From Branchiostoma floridae (Eukaryota > Chordata > Leptocardii > Amphioxiformes > Branchiostomatidae): a stretch of 57,440 bases of DNA. Within the stretch, counting starts at the first letter, position 1; every line of letters begins with the position of its first letter. This document shows positions 22,367 to 34,067 of this stretch, piece by piece. The notes beneath the pieces were generated by a model. That model was not told where the DNA came from. It searched no databases and saw only the letters and a program-made list of their open reading frames with translations. A program made the position numbers and the translations under genes. The stretch spans positions 188,001 to 245,440 of the forward strand of contig NW_023365738.1 in assembly GCF_000003815.2 (NCBI RefSeq), given 5' to 3'.

Positions 22367-24460
22367 ATGGCCGGGCTCGCAGCACTTCGGAGTACCTTCA
22401 TGACACGGCTCTCCGCCAGTTTCGTGTGGTGGGCGGGGGCGTCCCTGGTACGTATACCGTACGGGGGGAAGGGACTGAACATGGGCGACGGGATGGCTCG
22501 TCATATGTCATCCAAGGGTTCTGGAGTTTAGTCAATAGAAGCTTTGCCATTTATTTCTATTGATAACAAACATATAAAAAGATAGAAAATTTTCTATCGA
22601 GTTCTTTTTGTGCTTCTTAGGTTATGCTGTTCACAAATCTGGAAACACAAACAGATGTACCGAAAATGATAGTACTTCCATTTTTATAGTGATAATAACG
22701 AATGAAAATTTTCACGACCTCATACCTCGCTAAGTGATGTTAACCTTTATGTGATTATGTGTTACTATTCTCAATCATGTAAGACTAGCTTTACTGAGGC
22801 TAAAACATATCACAATAAACAATTTTTAAGACGCACAAAGAATTGCACTGGGCTGGGCAAACCTAAACAGCTTCTCTGCCAAACTAGAATAAATGCCTTC
22901 TCTATGTGTTATCGAGGATCTAGGAATAATCAGCCACTTGGAACACTTTTTTCATCTTTGGCTTGAATTTTTTTCCAAGATGGATCTAGTATTTTCAAAA
23001 AGTTCACTTATCAGTCTAAATTGTCGGCGCCACATAAGGAATATACAAAAGACAGTCATGCATGTATTGACTTTTTTCTGATGTGACATCGATTCCACGG
23101 TTTGAAGTAAAGCTATTACTTCTTCCATGTACGTTACAGACGCACTGTGTGACCTGACTGCTGGAGTATCCTTCTTGGGTGCTGAGAAAGCTTTTGCAGC
23201 TTCTCTTGTGGTAAGACGCCCTTGTAATACGGTTTCTCTTACGGTCAGGTCACATCCGCCATACGATCTCCGTACGATCGCAAGCTGATGAAAACATTCT
23301 TGAGATAGTCGTTTACATGCAGTAGATCATACCCCTGTCTTTAGTTAAGGAAATACTATGTGACAGAAGTAATTATCGACATGGATTAAACTATAATTGA
23401 TGAAGGTTAGACATCCAGGTAATAAGGTACGCCAAAAACCAGTTACTGGAAACGGTCAAAATGGATTGTTTCCAAAATCATATCCTGTTGCTTGAGTAAC
23501 TGATTTGGGGCGTAAATTATAATTGTATTAAGTTACATATTCCTAGTTAGCTAGAGAGGTTTTATTTGATCACAATTTCGTAAGAAAATATTTGAATCTC
23601 CTGAGATCTCATTAGGTTTCCATTAACAAAATCTAGTTCCTTTATGGAAATCGTATGTATCTCTCTCTCTCTTTCTCTTTCCCCCTCTCTCTCTCTTTCT
23701 CTCTATAGATAACCGGTCTTTTGTTACGTTTCAGTTCCGAGGTCAAGCCGAAGACAAAGTCAATGAGAACAAACCTTTTCCCTTCTTCAAGCCAATCTCA
23801 TACACGATTAATGAAGACGGGAATGGGTACACCATTGTGGTACTGACATGTTTATTTTCTTAAATGTTGTACATCATGTTGCCAATTATTCATCATTGTC
23901 GCTAAACTTCTGCAAGTCCATATTACTTACATGCAAACATTGATTTACATGTAAGTTACAATTATATGAGTCTGTGTGACACAGACTCCCTGCACTCTAT
24001 GTTTGTCATCGTATGTTTACAGAAAAAGACCAGTAGACGCTCATGTTCTTAGTCACTTAGGAAACTAGTCAACACGGCCTCCAACGCCATTGTAACAAAT
24101 AGCTGTCAGTCTGACAGCAGTTGATCCATGCACCGGTTTTGTCCTCCTTGGTTCTCCTTGGCTCATATGCAGTAAATAACACGATTTAGGATCTAGGGCC
24201 CTGGTCAGCTGAAATCGCTGCTGCTTGAGCAAGCGTGATGAGGTGCACTTTTGGCTAGTGAGGGTAGTGACTGCATCCATACATGTGGTAACTGTGCGGA
24301 TCTTTTCTCTTTGTTGGCAAAACTGCAGGTTCACGTTGCTAATGTGCCTGATGAGCCCGCGATTGACAAGATTGAGATGTCGGTGAACTGGGGACCTGAT
24401 CCGGCAACTCCCAAGCTGACGAACGCCATGAGAGGATTGTGCACGTGTCGTAGTGTGTAG
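22367..24460 (+). CDS. Cystatin-fold protein with predicted mitochondrial presequence, M1
   Basis: Exons 22367-22526 (expected end), 23140-23210, 23735-23839 and 24329-24460 (TAG). Exon 1 reads MAGLAALRSTFMTRLSASF, then ...R-H-M-S-S-K, Arg-rich with no acid before residue 40, as in a mitochondrial import signal with a cleavage-like R-H-M-S-S. Exon 2 ends F-L-G-A-E-K-A-F-A-A-S-L-V; exon 3 begins FRGQAEDKVNENKPFPFF; exon 4 has V-N-W-G-P-D-P-A-T-P-K-L. QVVAG is replaced by T-I-N-E-D-G, so classical papain inhibition is unlikely. The expected donor after 22526 reads tttagt, not gt: the splice site is damaged in this assembly. A weak donor at 22518 (gttctg) would keep phase 1 and give 152 residues. 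An acceptor at about 22334 makes MAG, with A at -3 and G at +4, the likely start. Confidence 0.75.
23660..23705. repeat. CT-rich microsatellite before M1 exon 3
   Basis: An imperfect (TC)n tract about 30 bases upstream of the exon at 23735, forming an unusually long pyrimidine run near the acceptor. Confidence 0.8.
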
Positions 24461-24821
24461 ATGGTCACCGCACGTGTGTGGCTCCATTGCCATTAAACCG
24501 AAAGTCCAGAAATGCATTAAGCAAATTGTAATGAACCACTAAGCTTTTGCTACAACGCCACTTTTATTTCGGTACTTTTGGCAAAGTTTCTTTTAATAAA
24601 ATGCTAATAATCCATACAAATTTGCAAGACCCCGATGTGTAGACCTGTGGGTGACATACTAAACATCTTCTTTTTATAATGTTTCTCAACTTATCCAATG
24701 TCTTTCGTAAGCTCGTAACTAAAATGCTTCATATTTAATGTTTATGGTCAAATTTATTTCAATTTACTTTGATGCGGCGGCGCTTTGATAAAGTTGGAAG
24801 AAATGTATTCAACTTTTGTCT

Positions 24822-24822
<1 letters not shown>

Positions 24823-24865
<43 letters not shown>
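24823..24865. repeat. (CTTT)n microsatellite
   Basis: About ten perfect CTTT units downstream of M1. Confidence 0.95.
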
Positions 24866-25030
24866 GGAATGTCTAGTGCCGAATTAAATACTTATTCTTT
24901 ACCAAATGTCACAGATATGAAGTTCCCAGAATTACGACAGGATGGCTGTTTTATGGCTATGACTTTGATTTTCAGCATTATTTATATCCGTTTATAACCG
25001 TATCTTCCATAATGGTTTACGCTGAGAGTA

Positions 25031-25327
25031 TTGATTTCAAAAGCTACCAAAGAACAGTTGTATGGCAATATTCTTGCCATATCAACCATCATCAGGGAGC
25101 GTAGGACCAGATTTGCCGGCCATTGTTTTAGGAACAAAGCTGAGCTTGCTAGTGAACTCATTCTGTGGAAGCCAACACACGGGTATACACATGCTGGGCG
25201 ACCTCAACTAACCTACATAGACCAGCTTGCTCGTGATGTGGGATTGCGGGTCGAGGACTTAAAAAACGTTTTGGGGGAAAGAGGCGTCTGGAAGGAGAGG
25301 GACCTGGTCCGGGCAAGCAGCCCGCGA
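25031..25327 (+). mobile_element. C-terminal fragment of a non-LTR retrotransposon polyprotein
   Basis: An open frame of about 99 codons reads R-E-R-R-T-R-F-A-G-H-C-F-R, then L-I-L-W-K-P-T-H-G, G-R-P-Q-L-T-Y-I-D-Q-L and ends V-W-K-E-R-D-L-V-R-A. The order RFxGHxxR, LxxWxPxHG, GRPxxTYxDxL is typical of the tail that follows reverse transcriptase in many invertebrate LINE proteins. No reverse transcriptase core is present upstream, so it is a 5'-truncated relic. Confidence 0.7.
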
Positions 25328-25506
25328 TGATGACGATGAAAGTCCATATCCATGCGCAATACGCCGACCGAACAAACACTCACCAAAAAGCAAACCATCC
25401 CTTATACTTAACTATGCACCCAAACAACATGTCCTTTATTACGACACAGGAGCCCTCATGGAAGACGGGGGAGGGCGTTTGTTTGTTGCCTGTCACCTAA
25501 GGCAAT

Positions 25507-26140
25507 CCATCACCAAATCAGATCCCAGAAATGTTCGTACACGGGGACAGTTCAAAACGTACGGATTGAAGTAAAGAACAGTTGGCAACCGTTTGCGCTA
25601 TGGGAGGCACATTTTGAATGTTATGCCCAAGTATTGGTAGGGAAGCGAAAGATGTACTGGATGGAACAATACTGTAGACTGTATTAATTAAATATAAGGA
25701 CACAGTAAAGACACTTGGTCTTTGTTTTCAGGTGTTAGCCAGGTACAAGCCTTAGGATAGGTTGGCACAGGTCACATATCTTAGTGCACAGATAATTACA
25801 CATAAACGGTTCGCTATTGTGGTTGGTTATAAATATGACTGGGAATGTCGGAGCTGTCAATTATTCCACTAACCATGTTGGCTCTTCTGACATGTTTGGT
25901 GACTTTCTGAACGCAGGGGTCACTACCGTTTATGATGCCGCGTCAAGTTTCTATGCTCTCAAAGTCGACAAAAGGTATATGATAACTGATTTATTAATAC
26001 TTATTGATAAGCAAAATGCACTGTATGCCGAACTGAGTCTGAATATAAATTTATATCTGTTGTGTTGCACACCGTAAATTATTTCGCTCGGTTGCTTGGG
26101 TGTTACATGACGTGATTTATCACGTAGAGCACTATGATTT
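25507..26140 (+). promoter_or_regulatory. Promoter-like segment of M2
   Basis: Near-identical to 21130-21720, with ttataaata at 25827-25835 and the same ggagctgtcaattattccac and caaagtcgacaaaaggtat blocks. Confidence 0.55.
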
Positions 26141-26340
26141 TTGCATACGTGAACCTTAAACAGAGTGTGTGTCAGAAGACGCAAAGTTGCTGAACATATC
26201 TAGCGTTACATTGCGTCATTTTGTCAATACGTAACGGTGCCGCTATGCCACAAATAAACTTAGATTGAAGAATAAAATTCTTATTAACGGCACATCGAAG
26301 CAGGCAGACGCATCATGAACTTTTTGAAGCGTTTTGCCCA

Positions 26341-26440
26341 GTCACGTATACGAACTTTTACCACACCTTAAAGGTCAGACAGACCATGAGCAATCTATCT
26401 CACTTGACAAGTCTGGCACTTAAGAGTAAGACACAAACGT
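26341..26440 (+). pseudogene. Truncated leader-exon copy upstream of M2
   Basis: It carries cacgtatacgaacttttacc, aaggtcagacagaccatgag and cacttgacaagtctggca, then breaks off at a T-run without a donor. A second partial promoter copy (26450-26700) and a full leader (26705-26833) follow, so this part of the unit is tandemly duplicated. Confidence 0.55.
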
Positions 26441-26704
26441 TTTTTTTTTCTTTCGCTCTATTGCCTTGGCGTTACCTGACCTGATTTATTACATAGATCA
26501 TTATGACTTTTGCATGCGGCAACTTCAAACGGAGTGTCATGAGAAAAAAAGCACAATCTTTGAACATGTTTTGCGTTACACTGTGTCATTTTGTCAATAG
26601 GTAACGATGTCGCTATACCACAAATAAACTTAGATTGAAGAACAAAATTTTTGTTAACGTCAAATCGAAGCAGGCAGACGCATCATGAATGTTTTGAAGT
26701 CCAA

Positions 26705-26833
26705 TCACGTATTACCACACCTTAAATGTCACGCAGACAATCTAAAAGTCCTTATCTCACCTAACAAGTCTCGCACTTAGAGCAAGACACAGACGTGAAC
26801 GAGTCACCCTTCTTTGGTTTGAAAAAAAAATCG
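26705..26833 (+). other. Predicted non-coding leader exon of M2
   Basis: Contains taccacaccttaaatgtcac, tatctcacctaacaagtctc, gcaagacacagacgtgaacg and ends at donor atcg|gtaagt. This is the leader nearest to the M2 presequence exon. Confidence 0.55.
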
Positions 26834-27135
26834 GTAAGTTTCGAGTTTTAGAATTTTCCCGCAAGCTTGGTTTCTGTATCACATGATCTATACTGATGTC
26901 ATGTCGTCTTTTATCCAACGTCACACTACCAACGACCTTCGTTTGAGTCTGTTTATCTACATTTAATGTAGGGCCACTGAAATTCAAATCGCCAGACAAC
27001 CGAGCGCATTTTTCCTCGAAAATTTACGATATCGTACAGTTAAGCCGTTGAAATGTCCCGTAAAAGTGGTAGGGAATTAAGACATTCTTCTCCATGTTAA
27101 CGCACAGTCGAGGATTCATCCTGTGGACCTTTATC

Positions 27136-30100
27136 ATGGCCGGGCTTGCAGCACTTCGGAGTACCTTCCTGACACGGCTCCCCGCCAGGTTCGTGCGGCA
27201 GTCGGGGGCGTCCCTGGTACCGTACGGGGGGAAGGGCCCGAACATGGGCGACGGGATCTCAGCTCGTCATATGTCAAGCGAGGGTGCGAAAGGTTGGTCA
27301 TTTACCTAATCTTGCGAAGATTTTAGTGCCATGAGATTCTGTTGATAACAAACGCGCTAAAAGATTGAGTTCTTTTTAATTCTTTTGGGTTCTTTTTGTG
27401 CTTTTTTGGTCATGCTAGCCACAAAAGATTTGATTATATGGATGACATATTCTTGGAACGCAAAAACTGATGCGAGTGTCTGAATAACAAAACGTTTGAC
27501 CAAAAATGTTGCCTTCATTATGAAATCGAAGTGGTCAGGAAGGTTGAACAAATGACCGTGCACACAAAGTATGGTATTTTTCTTACTCAATGGTCACCAC
27601 GTAACAAGGCCATGAAAGCCACTCAAGGTTACGGGTTACATGATTGGAACTGTAACAGAAACTCTTCGCCCTAGGTCAGAAACATCATGATTGAGACCAG
27701 CCCAATTGCTCACTATGAGTGAGGACTAACTGACCCAATAGGCAAAGCAGGGGTTACGAGGGCTACGAAAAAATAGATTCTTTATTTTTATGCTTTTACA
27801 TCTTCTTCTTTGAACTTAAAAATTGACTTTGGCCTTCGATGACATCAGTATACGTTTTTCGATATTTTTTTTTTTAATCTACGGCATGTATTTGCTCATT
27901 TTGCAGCTGCTTTGTACAATTTTCAGCATAGTTTTTTTTTTCTGGAAAAGAAAATTGATGCGCGCACGGACGCCATCCATATAATCAAATCAACATGCCT
28001 TTCGCTGATTACAATTATCTATTTGTCACATTCGGACGTCGTTGTGTTAGATTTGCATCACCCTTCATTCTATAAAGGAATATCATTCAAAAAGTACAAG
28101 TAGGACTAAATTAAAAAGACAATAGAACACACACAGCGTAAAAAGATTCATTTTTTCATCTATAAAATTCGTTGAATGCTCTTTCAAATTACTCGCCAGA
28201 AGCGAGGTAGCCAACGAAAAAGGGATGTGGAGGTCCAAGAAAAAATATGTTGGACAGAGCAATATTGTGCATTGGCTGTAGAATAGTATGAACGCCGAAA
28301 TGTCACTTTGACACCATCTCGAAAGTTCTAAGATTTGCAGTAGTAAGATCTAGACACTCAGTCTTTGTTCTCAGAGGTTAGTCAGGTATGAGCTTGGGGT
28401 GGGTTGGCGCGGGTCACTAGTCCTATGTCACACCAACTGTTCGCTATTGTCATTGAATGCAAATACAGTTGATAATGGCGAAGCTGTGAATCATTTTACT
28501 AATTAAGTTGTCATCTCTTACGTGCTTTGCGACTTAATGTTCGCAAGGGTCACTACCGATTACGTTCTCTCAAACGCCCCCCCCCCTAAAAAAACCCACT
28601 GAACTCATAGCTGTTTTCTCATTGAAATTTCCATTCTATGTTCTGAGTTCTGTGTAAACAAAATGTCTCTACTGTGAACCATGATCTGTCAGTCTGTGGT
28701 TGTGTCACCCAATGATCTATGTTATGTCTTTAACATGTCTTTAAGTTCATCTCAACTGACGACTCAACGGTGAACGGTGCTGAGTCGAATTCATTTATTG
28801 TCAGTTTTATGTTATTCAACGTCTTTGACAGCTCAGTTAGGTTCTGTATGTTGCGTCGTTGTTTAAGTTTGTCCCTTTGGTGTCGAAAGTTGTTGTCAAG
28901 GTCAAGGTAGGTCCTTTTTGTATACGTATACATGGCCACGGCAACATCAGCAAAAGGGTGCAAATGTTTGTGTAAAAGTCGTACGATTTTGATGCCATGG
29001 GATTTTTAAACAGGCCGTGACAGAACCAACCACCGACATAGATCCAAAACAGCATTTTGTGTACTAATACAGTTGAACTTGGCAGGAGACGTACATGCTT
29101 GTTCTCCAAAATTTCCGAAGTTAGCGATCGTACGACGATCTCACTACCTTTGTGACCGCGCCCTTAGAGTGGGCGCTGCGTTCCTTATTGGAATTGTGTC
29201 ACCATTATATTAATTTTATCATCGGAATATCATGAACAATGCCTACACCATGAAAAATACCACAAAGCCTAAAATGATTTGTTTTCATGATGAAATTCGT
29301 TAAGAAATCCGTCAAATAGCTCGGACGCATCGAGGTTGCCAACGTGCTGCAGCTTCAGCTATACGCTAAACAGCTCTTCCGTCAAACTAAACTAAGAAGC
29401 ATTTTCTACTTCTTACCAAAAAATTACCGGCCATTGGGATCGGCATTTTCATGGTTGACAGTATTTACGCTAAGAAAAGTTTTGATCTTACTTAGACAGT
29501 TCAAATTGATCTTGACGCCACATGAGGAATTTATAACAGAATTTCAAGCCTAAAAGTTGAGTTTTCTGGCCACGGTATGAGATAAAGCTATAATTACTTC
29601 TTACATGTATGTTACAGGAGGTGTAGGTGACGACAAGACTTCTGGAGGGTTCTTTTTTAATGCTGAGAAAGCCTTCTCCGCCTCTCTTGTGGTAAGAATG
29701 CAGACTAAGTTTGGTCTCATGGTCGCATAAATTCGTCGTGCGACCTTCGTACGATGGCAAGCTGATGAGGGCATTCTTGGAATAGTCGTGTATATATGTT
29801 GTAGAAAATAGCACAACCTTGTAACGTTACGACATCAAAATTGTGCGACAGCCCACGACGTACATGACTGAGCCGTCGCACATGCGTGTCTAATATTGCC
29901 TATACACCTTTCTCACGCGGCGGCCATGATAGATCCAAGAAGAGGTCAATGAGGCAAACAGACAAAACTTATTTCTAAAATCAGGTCCCATTTAGTTTTC
30001 CCCCAAACCACACAAATTTTCATGATATAAGATGGAATAATAAATATTACAAGAAGTGTTATGCACCGAAAAATGTAGCAATTTAGAGTAGTGTAGACTG

Positions 30101-31410
30101 ACCCCATAGTCCATTAAGAGATGCAAAATAAAAACATAATAATGCAAATTTTTAATGAATTTGCTGCCATTCACTTATTGGTTGATTTCCTATATATAAT
30201 TGGCAGGCTACCATTGGTCGAACTGCTAATTATGATGGACAGCCTTTTGTTTGCCACATTGAACTCGTTTTAGATCTATCATGGCCGCCGCGTGAGAAAG
30301 GTGTATAGCTAATTTACTATGGACATCATTCTATGGGCACCATTCTTATTCAATTTAAAAGTATGTGTAATGCATTCACTATGTAATAATCTATATCATT
30401 GCTAACCAAACACCACCAAGTATAAGTATGATTGGTAGGTAGGTTCATTGAATTCGTTTCGTTGTATTCGTCTTCTATAGAAAAACAAAAATGTATAATG
30501 AATTTTTCATCTTATTTTATTTATTTCAGAAAAAAAAAAACATTTCACAACTACCACACGTAATGATATATGATCAAGGATTCTTTCGAACGTTGTCGCA
30601 TTAATTTGCAATGTAAGAGGTACCTTTCACTTGACATTTAATGGGATAGCACACTTCTATGTAAAGCTAAGGGCACAACACGCCGTACGTGCAATTTGTC
30701 CATACGTTTTTTTTTTGAGAGGCCACGTCCGCCATGTATTTATATTTCTGAAAACGTATTTCTGAAAACGTTCAGGCTGTACAGGGCAGGCGCGTCGCCC
30801 GTGCTGGCACGTACGGGGGACAAATCCACAGCCCGATGTCACAAAAGCACGTATTTGCACGTACGGGGGTTTGCCATTAGCTTAAGCACTGTCTCTACAA
30901 GCTAAAACTGAGCCTTTTTTTTACTTTTCAGTTCCGTGGTCAAGCTGAAAAGATAGCCAACGATGGCAAGCCTTTTGACAACTTCATGCCCTTGTACTAC
31001 CAGGTGGACGAATCCTGGACAAACTACACGATCCAGGTATTGCTACTTTTACATTTACTTTGATATGAGTTCTATTACAAAGGGCTAGCCCTGCTGACAA
31101 AAACAGAGATAATACATATGGCATTGGACATGATGATTATCAATAACAATCTTCTACGTTATAGGTCATAAAAAGATAAAAATGAAAACCAAAGAAGAAC
31201 ATGAGTGACTGTGAGGGTTCTTTCTCTTTATTGGTAAAATTCCAGGTTGATGTTTCTGAACCAATCCATATTCGACCTGATGGCCCGATCGGACCGATTT
31301 TTCCTCCGCTATTCCTTGAGATGACCGTACACTGGGGACCTGCACCGGCCACTCCAGAGCTGAAGAATGCCATGGTGAAGTTTTTGGGTGACAGTAAAGG
31401 AAAAAAATAA
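27136..31410 (+). CDS. Cystatin-fold protein with predicted mitochondrial presequence, M2
   Basis: Exons 27136-27292, 29618-29691, 30932-31036 and 31246-31410 (TAA) splice with phases 1, 0, 0 into 166 residues. Exon 1 reads MAGLAALRSTFLTRLPARF, V-R-Q-S-G-A-S-L-V and ends A-R-H-M-S-S-E-G: four Arg and no acid before Asp at about residue 39, with an R-x-M-S-S cleavage-like site, strongly suggesting mitochondrial import. Exon 2 ends F-F-F-N-A-E-K-A-F-S-A-S-L-V. Exon 3 begins FRGQAEKIANDGKPFDNF; QVVAG is replaced by Q-V-D-E-S-W. Exon 4 has V-H-W-G-P-A-P-A-T-P-E-L and a basic tail K-G-K-K. Intron 1 is 2.3 kb against about 0.6 kb in M1 and M3, and holds a TIR element plus a decayed promoter and leader. 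Intron 2 holds two MITEs. Donor gttggt of exon 1 is weak. An acceptor at 27107 excludes the upstream Met at 27094. Confidence 0.84.
27410..27999. mobile_element. TIR element in M2 intron 1
   Basis: The left end has atttgattatatggatgaca and the right end gccatccatataatcaaatc. Same family as 2807-3168. Confidence 0.6.
28370..28850 (+). pseudogene. Decayed promoter-like segment and leader inside M2 intron 1
   Basis: ctcagtctttgttctcagag, gttagtcaggtatgagctt, ctgttcgctattgtcattg and gcgaagctgtgaatcat match the array's promoter block. About 28760-28850 (gtgaacggtgctgagtcg ... cagttttatgttattcaacg) matches the end of the copy A leader and its following intron. So a second, mutated unit start lies between M2 exons 1 and 2. 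Confidence 0.5.
29901..30307. mobile_element. MITE in M2 intron 2, tatacacctttctc ends
   Basis: tatacacctttctcacgcgg followed by cggccatgatagatc at the left is perfectly complementary to gatctatcatggccg-ccgcgtgagaaaggtgtata at the right, about 35 bp per arm. 407 bp, non-coding interior. Confidence 0.9.
30663..30894. mobile_element. MITE in M2 intron 2, agctaagggcac ends
   Basis: aagctaagggcacaacacgc and cgtacgtgcaa at the left pair with ttgcacgtacgggggtttgc and cattagctta at the right. It ends only 37 bases before the exon at 30932. Confidence 0.8.
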
Positions 31411-31945
31411 ACACATCATTATCAACCGCAAAACTTGCTTAAGGATGCCAATACTATTTGAGTTTTTTTCGTTATGTTTCCTTTTAATGAAATTTCAATG
31501 CTAATGATTCATTTGGCCACGAGAAGTAAGGTGTATTTAGAGCAACGAGGGTTAACTTGCTACAGATATCACTATTGTATAAGAGGTTTGAACAGTATTA
31601 AAGAACTAACACCAAGTACTAGTATTCCGCTTCGTACATTTTTTGTGCATTATGTACGTAGTTGTCAATCATACCATGAAATATCCGTCAAAGATATAAA
31701 ACAGAGATCAAACGCATGGCTTCTTATATACTACATAGTAATACAAAATATAGGCTCTAAATGTTTCTGCCTGGGCAATTCCATGCACGTTTGTTTACAA
31801 TTAACTGACTTGAAAAGCTTTATCATGGTAATGACATTCAAATTGACATAATCTATGTGTAATGATACCGTTATATCAGAATCTTACACACCAAAACCAA
31901 AAGGTGTGACCTGACGTTGCGTCAACCGCGGTATGGATCAAAAGT

Positions 31946-32021
31946 GACTCCTAGCAGTTCAAAATATCATTGCAGTTAGGTTGGGACCAGTGTGCAATGC
32001 TGCCTTGAACTGCTAGGAGTC
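31946..32021. repeat. Hairpin in the 3' flank of M2, shared with the M3 3' flank
   Basis: gactcctagcagttcaa and ttgaactgctaggagtc form a perfect 17-bp stem. The surrounding gttgcgtcaaccgcg, atggatcaaaag and gtcactaacacgt recur at 48095-48215 after M3, where the stem is eroded. It is preserved as a duplicated flank, perhaps an old MITE. Confidence 0.65.
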
Positions 32022-32407
32022 GTCACTAACACGTATAGTGCTGCTTGTGCCGCTCGGTACACAGCCAACAAGTTTATTTATTTGTGTATTAAAATGCTGC
32101 ACACTAGTGTGGTAAACTGGTATAACTTACTATTTTGACAACTACAGTTATGGCTGCCACATTGGTGCCATTTTTACTGTCGAACTAGTCTCACTTCCTC
32201 AACTGAGGTCATGGCTTCACGCTCCTTACTGACCTCATTTCTACAAATACAATCAATGTTATCAAAACATATTTTCCATTTTAATATTTTCTCGTCATGT
32301 TCATCATCCCCGGAGTGGAAATTCTCTTGTTTTTTTTTTTTCAAAATCTGGCAAATTTTATGAGCGATGATGTCATCCATGAAATTCACTTGCTGTCAGC
32401 ATATTGC

Positions 32408-32770
32408 TGTCACCGGTGCAATGGCCGAGTGGGTTGTTCGCCTTGCATTCGGTAGGTCGTGAGTTCGATCCCCGGCCGAGTCATACCAAAGACTTTAAAA
32501 AATGGTACATTATGCTTTCTCTGCTTAGCACTCAGCATTCGGGAAAGAGTAATTAAACACACGCCACTACCAGTCGACTAGTCCACTGCTGTAGTGATTG
32601 CACAAAGTTGTGTGTCCCAGGGCTACTGAAACGGAGATGGGCGCCGCCCTATGCACCATCAGGCGTGGGAAGGAACTTCGACTTTTGTGACCATATTGCT
32701 ACTTGGTAAGCTGAAACCCACGCTCATACTGGGAGTTGTCCCTTGCAACCGACACCTTATTTGAACTTAA
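32408..32770 (+). mobile_element. tRNA-derived SINE
   Basis: The head has an A box (tggccgagtgg) and, 35 bases on, a B box (gttcgatcc), the internal RNA polymerase III promoter of a tRNA gene. The tRNA-like part is followed by about 300 bases of unrelated body containing acggagatgggcgccgccc. It is adjacent to a right-end fragment of the aggccacagcaag element, into which it may have inserted. The 3' limit is approximate. Confidence 0.75.
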
Positions 32771-33430
32771 TTCAGACATTGGTTATACAAAGCGTGCAGG
32801 TGTCCGTGACTATGTACTGCAAACAAGAGTAAACGGAGCCCTTTTCTTCTGATCATTCTTACTCATTCTTAGCTTCAACCTCAAGCCATGTTCTTTTTTT
32901 TTGTCTCTGAATTTCAACCGTAATGTAAAACGTACAAAGCAGCTGCGAAATAAGCAAAAAATGCCACAGATTACCAAAAAATATCGGAAAACGGGAAAGA
33001 TAAAAGATGTGAAAAAAAACAAACTTTTGACACTTTTTTGGGTCAAACCTGTTCATTTCATATTCACACGCTCGCATAAGTTTTGGCATTTCCAGAGGAT
33101 GCTATCCATATATATCAATCAAATCAATATGGCCTATATCTAGATACGGCCTTTTGGTCCCTTTATGTCAGAGGCATGCAACTTTCACAACACTTGCGAA
33201 CTAGGTTGCGTGCTGTGTACTTTAGTACCTGTGTTAAGGTTTGTAACAAAATATAACGTTAGTCAAGCAGGTGCAAGTCCGTAACGGTGTTTCAAAACCT
33301 TCTTATCAAGTTCACGTGCACATCGGCAGGGCTTCACGTGAACAGCACGTGATCAGCAAGTTAACAGTTCTTTTGAAGACCAGACATCTAATATAAAGAA
33401 TGCAGGCGTCCGTAACTTCTCGACGACTTG

Positions 33431-33561
33431 CAACGCCTACACATTTTTACCCCACCTTTAAAGTTCAAACAGACTCACACAATCTCACCTTACGACTCGT
33501 GCCCTTGAGAGCCAGACACGGAGGCGAAAGAGTCACTTTTTTTTTATTCGACGGAATTTTG
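33431..33561 (+). other. Predicted non-coding leader exon of M3
   Basis: Contains caacgcctacacatttttac, cccacctttaaagttcaaac, gagagccagacacggagg and ends at donor ttttg|gtgagt. Same family as the other leaders. Confidence 0.5.
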
Positions 33562-34067
33562 GTGAGTCTGACTGCTTTTTTTATTAAATCAACAACAACA
33601 ATAGTACATTTGTCAAATACTAAGACTAGAGTTTGTACAGTCGAGTACTATTGCACATGGAGGGATAACATATACTGGTGTGTCTGGACGAACTACATGC
33701 AGTACATGAGTAGTGGAACAGTCATAAAAGACAAATACATGTAGTACATTTGTCAAAATACTGGGGAGCCTGGTAATATGTACAGTCTATTTCTACACTA
33801 TGATTAAACGTAGTCTAACAATAGGCGGGGATCATTCCAAAATAGTGTGACTGTTTCATGTGCTAGAATTTTCTGTCGGTTGGCTTTTTTTTCCATTTTG
33901 GTACTTTCTCGCATGTTGACCGGTCTTCTTTGATTTTTTTTTTTAAATCAGACGAAAATTAATGACCGCGCTGAAGTCATTATAGAATTTACCTGCTGTG
34001 GCCTAACTGTGTAAGGATATCAGAAATGTATTTTGTCGATGTTTGTACGAGGATTCATCTTGCGAAC

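Noticed and set aside
24065-24517. 150-codon minus-strand frame
   Set aside because: Antisense shadow of the M1 last exon, which has splice signals and family similarity on the + strand.
27094-27135. Upstream Met starts for M1 and M2 (M-L-T-x-S-R)
   Set aside because: Aligned acceptors (about 22334 and 27107) fall after those Met codons, M3 lacks the same peptide, and MAG has the stronger start context.
32408-32480. Functional tRNA gene
   Set aside because: A and B boxes are present, but the acceptor stem does not close and a long unrelated body follows, as in a SINE.
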